Under the pieces are notes generated by a model. The model was given only the letters and a program-made list of their open reading frames with translations. It ran no database searches and was not told the DNA's origin. Below are positions 57,909 through 64,000 of a stretch of DNA of 64,000 nt, piece after piece (positions within the stretch are counted from its first letter, which is position 1; every line of letters starts with the position of its first letter). The DNA comes from Deltaproteobacteria bacterium (GTDB taxonomy: Bacteria; Myxococcota; Kuafuiibacteriia; Kuafuiibacteriales; Kuafuiibacteriaceae), in the NCBI GenBank assembly GCA_016713425.1, contig JADJPE010000005.1:2046001-2110000 (forward strand), given 5' to 3'. The position numbers and the translations under genes are program-made.

Positions 57909-60673
57909 CTGTCGGTGGGTTTGGCGTTGGCGTCGAGGTCGGGTTCGATTCCGTCCGTCGTCTCGCTTTTTCGCGGGGCTTCGATGCGTCGAATCGGAAC
58001 GCGCCCAAGCGTTTGAGCGTCCGATGTGATCGAGTAAGCTCCGGCCGAAGGTTTCGATGGCCGCGCGCTCACCGATGGCAGCGCGGGCAGAGTGGGGTGG
58101 GTCGGATGCTTGACTTCTCGGGGCGGCTCGAGGGCGAGGTCCGACGCGAGCGTGGCGAGATTGAGAATCTTCCGGTCACCGTCAGGCGCACTCTCACTTG
58201 CACTCTCACTTGCACTCGCACTCGCACTCGCTATGGTGCGTGGCGCGGGGCTGCTGGCCGGTGTCAACGTCAACGAGGTCTTTCGAGGCTGCAACCCGAG
58301 ACCTAGACTAGGGCTCGTTGGGTTGGTGCTGGTCGCGACGGGCACCTCTTTCCCAGGCTCGCGAGGCGCACGTGAGTTCAGCGCATCGATCTGCTGAAAG
58401 GCCTCGATCATCAGGAATGTATTCGGTCGGTCGATGCTGAATGGGCCCGAGGTTTTCCGATACTCGATGCGGAAGAGGCCAGAGCCCGGTCGCGTCAGTG
58501 TGAAGAATGCGTCCTCGCCGCGGACGGTTCCGATCTGTGCGCCGCGCACCGCGCCGTCGAGGACGTCGACTTCTCCGCTTCGTCCGTCTTCGTATTGGAG
58601 AATGACGTGCGCGCTCTTGCGGGCCAGCTCGAGGCTTTGCACGATTTCGAGCGCAGTCATGTCGGTCAGAGATCCAGATACACCTCTGAACTCAGAGCCT
58701 TGAGCGATCCCGGGCGCGCCGCCCGGCGCGCCGCCGAACCGACCCGCGCGCTTCTTGATCTCGCGCCGTACCTTCGAGGTTACGAGCTCGAGCGCGTAAG
58801 GTTTGGAGATGAAATCATCGGCGCCGAGTTCGAGCGCCTTGGCTTGGCGAAATTCATCGCCGCGGCTCGAAGTGATGAAGACCGCCGCGTCCTCCGATCT
58901 CGCGCGTATTTCGAGCAGGATGTTGTATCCGTCGATCACGGGCAGAGAAGCCTCGAGCAGCACGACCGCGGGACGTCGAGTGGTCGAGATCTCGCGTGCT
59001 GATCGTCCCTCGTGGACGACGATGACCTCGCAATCTTCAGCTTTGAGTCTATCGCCCAGGTTCTTGGCCTCGGCTTCATCCGAGTCGGCGACGAGAATAA
59101 GGGGCACTGTTTCGATGGCGATGGCGGATGCCGGTTCGGCCGTGAAGATGGGCTCCTCGACGGAGATCTCGATTTCGTGGTCGCGGTACCAGGTACCGAT
59201 CATTCTCCGGATGACGCTCCGCGCGGCGAGATGCACGCGCACATGGTTCACGCCCAAGACGATCTTGCTCTCGAGGATCGAGCGATCGTCGTAGGGGTCG
59301 GTGACGGCGAGATTGACCGAGTGCTCGAGCTCGTTGATCGAGATCGGTAGGATTAGGCTGGACTCGGCAGCCTCGCGGGGAAAGCGCTTCAGAAGTTCGG
59401 TCGGAACCGGACTGTCTCTGAGAGAGATTTCGTGAACAATAGGCACCCCTGCCTGGGTCGACAGTGCGCGCACGAGATCCATCTCGCTGATGGCGCCTGA
59501 CGCGACGAGAATCTCGCCAATACGCCCACCGCGTGCGCGTTGTTCCGCGAGCGCGATCTCGACGTCGCCCACGGTGGTGGCGTTCTGCGCGACGAGGATC
59601 TGGCCGAGTGGCGTGCGCGTCTTCGGGATCCCAGCCGCATCGCCGCTCGCGGGCGCGGCGTCGAGAGCCAAGCTGCTCGAATACGAGGGCAAAGATGTTC
59701 CGGAGTCGCTCCTTGTTCGGCTTGCCAGCCCGAACATGTCCGCCGCGTTACCGAATTGCCGGCGCATGTAGACGCTGAGGTCACGCGTCGCGGCACGCCG
59801 CGGGAGCGCATCGGCGACGCGCGAGAGGTCGCCGAGGAGTGTTCCCATCGTCCGGTATCGGGTGTCGCGATCGCGCGCGAGCGCCTTCTCGCAGACGGCG
59901 TCGACGGACGGTGGAACCTCCGGATTGAGCGCGGAAGGGGGTGGAATGGGGTGTCTGGAGATCATGACGGCCGTCTCATTCGGGTTCTTTCCTCGAAAGA
60001 GTCGCTGGCCCGTCAGGATTTCGTAGAGTACCACACCGGCGCTGAAGATATCCGAACGCTGATCGATCGGCTGCCCACCAACCTGCTCCGGCGACATATA
60101 GCCGAACTTTCCGTAGAGATTCCCGGGAAGATGGTAGCCCTCGCCGCCCAGCGCGCGCGCGATCCCAAAGTCCGTGACTTTCACTTCGCCCTCGTAGGAG
60201 ACCAGGATGTTCTGGGGCGAGATGTCGCGGTGAATGATCCGAAGTGGAGTGCCATCGGGGCCCCGGGTTCGGTGCGCGTAGTCGAGTCCGGTGATGAACT
60301 CGGTCGCAATGCAAAGCGAGAGGGCAACCGGGAGACGTTCCTTGCGCCGATAGGTGTGAGACAGTACGGCCGCGAGATCTCGGCCGTGCACATACTCCAT
60401 CGCGATGTAAACTTGGCCTTCGATCTCGCCCAGGTCGTACACTTGAACGACGTTGTGGTGCTGGAGGCTCGCCGCTAGCTTCGCTTCCTGGATGAGCATC
60501 TGCGCAAAGGTTGGATTGGCAGAATAGCGGGGGAGGATCTTCTTGAGTGCGATGAGCTTCTCGAAGCCCGAGTAGCCTTGGCGCTTGGCGAGGAAGATCT
60601 CGGCCATCCCACCATCGCCGATGCGATCGAGGATGACATAAGGCCCGAACCGTTCGATCTTCGAGGAACCCAT
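57905..60673 (-). CDS. Ser/Thr kinase-MshEN-receiver-PATAN fusion
   Basis: 922 residues. Kinase domain (about 12-285): ILDRIGDGGMAEIFLAKR, IALKKI, IIHRDISPQNIL and VTDFGIARA, all needed residues kept. Then a domain like the N-terminal part of type II secretion ATPases (MshEN; about 345-490), known in relatives to bind cyclic-di-GMP. A receiver-like domain (about 525-645) begins LILVADSDEAE and ends FISKPY, but the acceptor Asp is replaced by Glu (VVLLEASLP, near 574). A DUF4388/PATAN domain (about 668-770) and a disordered Ser/Pro tail follow. Glu at this site often mimics constant phosphorylation. Possible link between cyclic-di-GMP and Ser/Thr phosphorylation. Confidence 0.85.
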   Translation of the reverse strand: MGSSKIERFGPYVILDRIGDGGMAEIFLAKRQGYSGFEKLIALKKILPRYSANPTFAQMLIQEAKLAASLQHHNVVQVYDLGEIEGQVYIAMEYVHGRDLAAVLSHTYRRKERLPVALSLCIATEFITGLDYAHRTRGPDGTPLRIIHRDISPQNILVSYEGEVKVTDFGIARALGGEGYHLPGNLYGKFGYMSPEQVGGQPIDQRSDIFSAGVVLYEILTGQRLFRGKNPNETAVMISRHPIPPPSALNPEVPPSVDAVCEKALARDRDTRYRTMGTLLGDLSRVADALPRRAATRDLSVYMRRQFGNAADMFGLASRTRSDSGTSLPSYSSSLALDAAPASGDAAGIPKTRTPLGQILVAQNATTVGDVEIALAEQRARGGRIGEILVASGAISEMDLVRALSTQAGVPIVHEISLRDSPVPTELLKRFPREAAESSLILPISINELEHSVNLAVTDPYDDRSILESKIVLGVNHVRVHLAARSVIRRMIGTWYRDHEIEISVEEPIFTAEPASAIAIETVPLILVADSDEAEAKNLGDRLKAEDCEVIVVHEGRSAREISTTRRPAVVLLEASLPVIDGYNILLEIRARSEDAAVFITSSRGDEFRQAKALELGADDFISKPYALELVTSKVRREIKKRAGRFGGAPGGAPGIAQGSEFRGVSGSLTDMTALEIVQSLELARKSAHVILQYEDGRSGEVDVLDGAVRGAQIGTVRGEDAFFTLTRPGSGLFRIEYRKTSGPFSIDRPNTFLMIEAFQQIDALNSRAPREPGKEVPVATSTNPTSPSLGLGLQPRKTSLTLTPASSPAPRTIASASASASESASESAPDGDRKILNLATLASDLALEPPREVKHPTHPTLPALPSVSARPSKPSAGAYSITSDAQTLGRVPIRRIEAPRKSETTDGIEPDLDANAKPTDS

Positions 60674-60780
60674 GTCGAAGGCGATCCGAGTCTCTCCCCG
60701 AAACGTCTCGAACGCCAGTGTGTGCAGAACGAGCCTCAGCGGCTGCTCGCGGTGTCGATGTACGTACGAACCAGCCGATG

Positions 60781-61644
60781 TCAGAACTCAGTCCATTCGG
60801 GCCCATTGGTCGCTGAGCGACCGAGCTCACCGATCGGCCGAAAGTCGTCCCCACCCGATGATGCGACGATGGCTACGCTCACCGCAGCACCTACGGCGAC
60901 GAGAGCGGCGCCGGTCCAGAACCACCATTTTGAAGTCAGTCCATCGTCGCCTTTCACGTCACTCGAGTACTGCGGCGTGGTCGTAAGTGCTGCGTCGGCG
61001 CGGTGGTTGTCGGTCGCCGCTGCCGAGGCGGACCCCGGTGGGGAAAACGGGATGGGTGGCGTGACCGAGGCGAGCGAAGCCAGTGGCGTCAGTCGCACGC
61101 GGGAAGAGGTGCTCTCGCCCGCGCGCGCGACCACGCGACCGAGGTGTGTCTCGAAGCCCGGCTTGCTTACTGAGAAGCGGTGATCACCAGGCGCAACGGC
61201 CCAGGGGCGCATGGGCGTCGAGCCCACGGGCTCGTCATCGATGATCACCTCCGCGCTGTCCTCGCTGCATTCGATCAGGAGTCGTCCGACCGATCCCTCC
61301 AGAGTCTTCAGGCGGTCCCTGACCTGCTCAATCACCGAGGTGTCCTTGGTGGGCTCATGCTCGAACAAGAACTGATCGTAGAAGCGGACGGCGCGAGGCA
61401 AGTCTCTGAGGGCACGGTGCGTCTCGGCAATGTTCAAGAGGATTTTGGGACTCCGAAACGTCTCGTAGGCTTCCTGGAAGCGCTCCAGCGCCTTCTCATG
61501 CTCGCCCCGTTTGAACAGCGCGTTGCCCTCGTCGACGAGCCGCCGCGCCTGCGCTTGGTTCGCCTTCGAAGGTGTCGACGACGCTTGCGTGTTGGGTTGA
61601 CCGCTGCTGACGAGAGCCAAATAGCAAACAAGAGCCGCCGACAT
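60781..61644 (-). CDS. TPR-PEGA protein
   Basis: 287 residues. N-terminal signal-like segment, TPR-like helices (about 28-110: ALFKRGEHEKALERFQEAY), then a PEGA-type beta domain (AEVIIDDEPVGSTPMRPWAV) and a membrane segment near the C terminus (WWFWTGAALVAVGAAVSVAI). Located downstream of a kinase that also has a PEGA-like end; the two start-stop signals overlap by a base or so, so they are probably one operon. Likely periplasmic or envelope protein; no catalytic motif. Confidence 0.75.
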   Translation of the reverse strand: MSAALVCYLALVSSGQPNTQASSTPSKANQAQARRLVDEGNALFKRGEHEKALERFQEAYETFRSPKILLNIAETHRALRDLPRAVRFYDQFLFEHEPTKDTSVIEQVRDRLKTLEGSVGRLLIECSEDSAEVIIDDEPVGSTPMRPWAVAPGDHRFSVSKPGFETHLGRVVARAGESTSSRVRLTPLASLASVTPPIPFSPPGSASAAATDNHRADAALTTTPQYSSDVKGDDGLTSKWWFWTGAALVAVGAAVSVAIVASSGGDDFRPIGELGRSATNGPEWTEF

Positions 61645-61646
61645 CA

Positions 61647-64000
61647 CTACAAATCCTTCCCATCGAAAAGGAGCACCGGTCCGCGAGGGGCCTTCGTGCT
61701 CTTAGGCGAATGCTTGGCCTTCGGCGGTCGACTCGACGTTGTATCGGCGCGGCGCTCGGTGTCGTCGCGTCGACGCCGAGACTTGCGGCGTGCGGGCTGC
61801 TCTGGCTCCAACGCGACTCGAATGGTCTTGGAAGCGCTGGCCGTGATGCGTCGCGTGACCGGCGAATGCTGAGGCGCCGTGAAGAGCACTTCGTACGTGC
61901 GGTCCGATCTCGGCACGACCAACGCGTCGCCGTCTGTTCGCTCTCCGTCAACGAAGATCGTCGCTGTGCGGGGCTTGGCCTCGAACGCAATCGTCACATG
62001 CGTGGCGGAGGACACACCGGAGGCCGTGGATGGCGCGTCTGCCTTGACGGCGTCAGTCTCGCTCATCGCGGGGCCAGCCTTCGAGGCGGAGGATCCGTCG
62101 GGCGTCGCGCCTTCCCTGGCCGCCACATCGCTGGAGCCTGCCGGGCTCTCCGCCCGCGCTCGGCCGTTGGGCTGCGCCGAGCTCTCCTGTGCCCGATCCT
62201 CCGCCTGCGCCCGGTCCTCCGGCTGCGCCGGGTTCTCCGCCTGTGCCCGGTCGTCGGGCTGCACCGGGATCGCGATCGCAGGCGGTGTCGAGATTGCAGG
62301 CTGCGCCCGACTTTCGGGCTGCGCGGAGTTGAATGCTCGCTTGTGGCTCTCCACCGTCGCAAAGGCCGCGCCTTCTCCTGAGCTCTTGATTGTCGGGCTG
62401 AGGCTGGCCGGACCGCGGCCATCCACGACCAAGATGAGCGCCGCACCGACGAGCGCGGCGGCAAGCGAAATGAGCACCACGGGCCGTTGAATGAAGGCCC
62501 GCTCGACGTAGGGCGGCGGCTCTTCCGCGTTGTCGAAGAACGCATCCGTCATGTCGATCAGCGGTACGGCCTCATGGGCGGTCGTTTCCGCGCCCTCGTC
62601 GCTGAGGTGTACCTCAGCCCCTCGGAGCGAGGCGGACGAGCGCGTCTCCTGGGGCGTCTCCTGGGGGAAGCCTCGCAGGATGGTTGTCGGAGCTTCGGAA
62701 CCGACCGCGAGAGGTCCTTTGTCTTCGTGCGGCTTCGCGCGCGGCGGACTCTGTCCGGCGACGGTGGGCGCTCGGTCCTCTCGGACGACCACCGTCTCAA
62801 TCTTCCGTTCGATCGACACGCGTGGTCGTTTCGCTTTTTCGGTCGCTTCGGATTGCAGAGGACCGGTGGGTGCGACGTTGGCCGTTGTCTCTTGGTTCGA
62901 AGGCTTGTTCTCGTCCGAGTCGCCGTCGGGTGCGCCCACGGCGGCGTTGAAGGGATCGGAGCGAGGTTTGGACGTAGGCCGCCGCAGGTTGCGCGGCGGG
63001 ACGGGCGCGCGCGCCAGATTCTCCATCTCCCGTCGCTGAGAAAGGCGTTCGCTGAAAACCGATCGGAGGTATGTTTCGAGAACTTTGTGGTCGGGCTGCC
63101 TACCGCTTCCGATTGGGGACAGGCCGCAGTCGTGGAGCGCCTTGCTCATTTCTTGAGCGGTCTGGAATCGATTGTCTGGGTTTCGATCGAGCGCGGTCAT
63201 CACCGTGGCGTCGAGTCGTTTCGGAACTTCGTCTCTCAGGGTCGAGGGCGGAGGGATCGGCATCTTGAGGATGCGGGCCGCGGTCCGAATGTCGCTTGGT
63301 TCACGGAAGAGCCGCTTCCCCACGAGCGACTCCCAAAGGACGACGCCCATGGAGAAGATGTCCGTACGGCAGTCGAGGTCGGCGCCACGAACCTGCTCCG
63401 GAGACATGTATGCGATCGTGCCTTTGACGATCCCAGGGTTCGTTCCGCCGACACTGTCGAGGGCTTTTGCGAGTCCGAAATCCATCAGCCGAACAACGCC
63501 GTCGTAGCCGAGCATGATGTTCTGAGCCGCAACATCACGATGGATGACGTTGAGCGACATCCCATCGCGTGTCTTCAGGCTGTGCGCGGCGTGAAGGCCA
63601 TCGCAGGCCGAGCCTGCGATGTAGGCGGCCAGCGTGATCGGAAGCTGCTGATTTGCGGCGCTGACGGCGCGCAAAGTGCATCCGAGCGTCTCCCCACTGA
63701 TGTATTCCATGGCGATGAAGTGTCGGTCGCCGGCCGCATCGACCTCGAACACGGGGACCACGTTGGGGTGGAGGATGCGCGCTGCGATGCGGGCCTCATT
63801 TAGGAACATGTCGACGAACGCTTGGTCCTTCGCGAGGTGCGCATGGATCATCTTGATTGCGAAAAGTCGATCGAGGCCGCGAAGTCCGACGGCCCGCGCA
63901 AGATAGAGCGTTGCCATCGAGCCCTTTCCGAGCTCGCAGAGCAGCCGATAGCGTCCAATCTGCGCCGGGACCGGGCCTACGCTTTCATTTGCAGTTGCCG
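61647..64000 (-). CDS. Ser/Thr kinase with membrane segment and PEGA end, cut by the right edge
   Basis: About 783 residues visible; the frame is open at base 64000 and no start is in the window. Kinase domain: GRYRLLCELGKGSMATLYLA, AIKMIHAHL, VIHRDVAAQNIML and MDFGLAKAL. In the catalytic loop the usual Lys (HRDLKxxN) is Ala here, which may reduce activity, although Ser at this site is common in myxobacterial kinases. Then a Pro-rich linker, a membrane helix (VVLISLAAALVGAALILVV), a repetitive acidic region (AQPEDRAQAEDRAQ) and a PEGA-type domain (TATIFVDGERTDGD). Precedes the TPR-PEGA gene. Confidence 0.85.
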   Translation of the reverse strand, partial: ATANESVGPVPAQIGRYRLLCELGKGSMATLYLARAVGLRGLDRLFAIKMIHAHLAKDQAFVDMFLNEARIAARILHPNVVPVFEVDAAGDRHFIAMEYISGETLGCTLRAVSAANQQLPITLAAYIAGSACDGLHAAHSLKTRDGMSLNVIHRDVAAQNIMLGYDGVVRLMDFGLAKALDSVGGTNPGIVKGTIAYMSPEQVRGADLDCRTDIFSMGVVLWESLVGKRLFREPSDIRTAARILKMPIPPPSTLRDEVPKRLDATVMTALDRNPDNRFQTAQEMSKALHDCGLSPIGSGRQPDHKVLETYLRSVFSERLSQRREMENLARAPVPPRNLRRPTSKPRSDPFNAAVGAPDGDSDENKPSNQETTANVAPTGPLQSEATEKAKRPRVSIERKIETVVVREDRAPTVAGQSPPRAKPHEDKGPLAVGSEAPTTILRGFPQETPQETRSSASLRGAEVHLSDEGAETTAHEAVPLIDMTDAFFDNAEEPPPYVERAFIQRPVVLISLAAALVGAALILVVDGRGPASLSPTIKSSGEGAAFATVESHKRAFNSAQPESRAQPAISTPPAIAIPVQPDDRAQAENPAQPEDRAQAEDRAQESSAQPNGRARAESPAGSSDVAAREGATPDGSSASKAGPAMSETDAVKADAPSTASGVSSATHVTIAFEAKPRTATIFVDGERTDGDALVVPRSDRTYEVLFTAPQHSPVTRRITASASKTIRVALEPEQPARRKSRRRRDDTERRADTTSSRPPKAKHSPKSTKAPRGPVLLFDGKDL

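Overview
The window is about 62% G+C with dense coding on both strands. The gene content fits a delta-type proteobacterium of the phylum Myxococcota, probably Polyangia. The pointers are several Hanks-type Ser/Thr kinases, an FHA-GAF-adenylate cyclase, DUF4388/PATAN proteins, lipoproteins with Asp/Ala-rich linkers, PEGA and HEAT repeat proteins and GTGA/TTGA start-stop overlaps. No rRNA, tRNA or CRISPR array was seen. The genus is not determined.

0-8 kb: cyclic-di-GMP signalling (a receiver-GGDEF-EAL protein cut by the left edge, a divergent receiver-PAS-GGDEF-EAL protein and a convergent HDOD-GGDEF protein), then a lipoprotein amidohydrolase overlapping queE. 8-13 kb: dnaJ, an ExbB/ExbD-type proton channel pair, a DUF4388 protein and a membrane-anchored TlpA-like thioredoxin. 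13-17 kb: FHA-GAF-cyclase, zinc-ribbon Ser/Thr kinase and a DUF2058 protein in one tight run. 17-20 kb: a conserved unknown protein, an archaemetzincin-family protein that has lost its catalytic residues, and a parB without parA.

20-41 kb is accessory: a VWA lipoprotein, a LysM-lipase, class I fructose-bisphosphate aldolase, an M3-family metallopeptidase with long disordered tails, a frameshifted lipoprotein, two large unknown proteins, and a lipoprotein with NGL repeats and starch-binding-like modules. Decayed fragments of an AbiEii-type toxin and an IS66-type transposase lie here, so the region has been rearranged.

41-54 kb: a DUF6980-like gene, then an exosortase H module (xrtH-like gene, a glycine-rich IPTL-CTERM substrate split by a frameshift, and an exosortase-associated membrane protein). 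Housekeeping genes follow (nnrE/nnrD fusion, tsaE, an S1-domain protein, a lipoprotein, an RpoH-like sigma factor). Then come a FemAB-like protein and an asparagine synthase-like amidotransferase of the kind usually found with exosortase/exopolysaccharide loci.

54-64 kb: a signalling cluster with a HEAT-type protein, a degenerate HD-GYP protein, a kinase-MshEN-receiver-PATAN fusion whose receiver has Glu at the phosphorylation site, a TPR-PEGA protein and a second kinase running off the right edge. The most notable items are the exosortase H module, the inactive-looking archaemetzincin, the kinase/receiver fusion beside a degenerate HD-GYP, and the run of secreted or tail-extended enzymes at 22-40 kb. 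Two single-base frameshifts, both in G-rich runs, could be true mutations, slippage or sequencing error.
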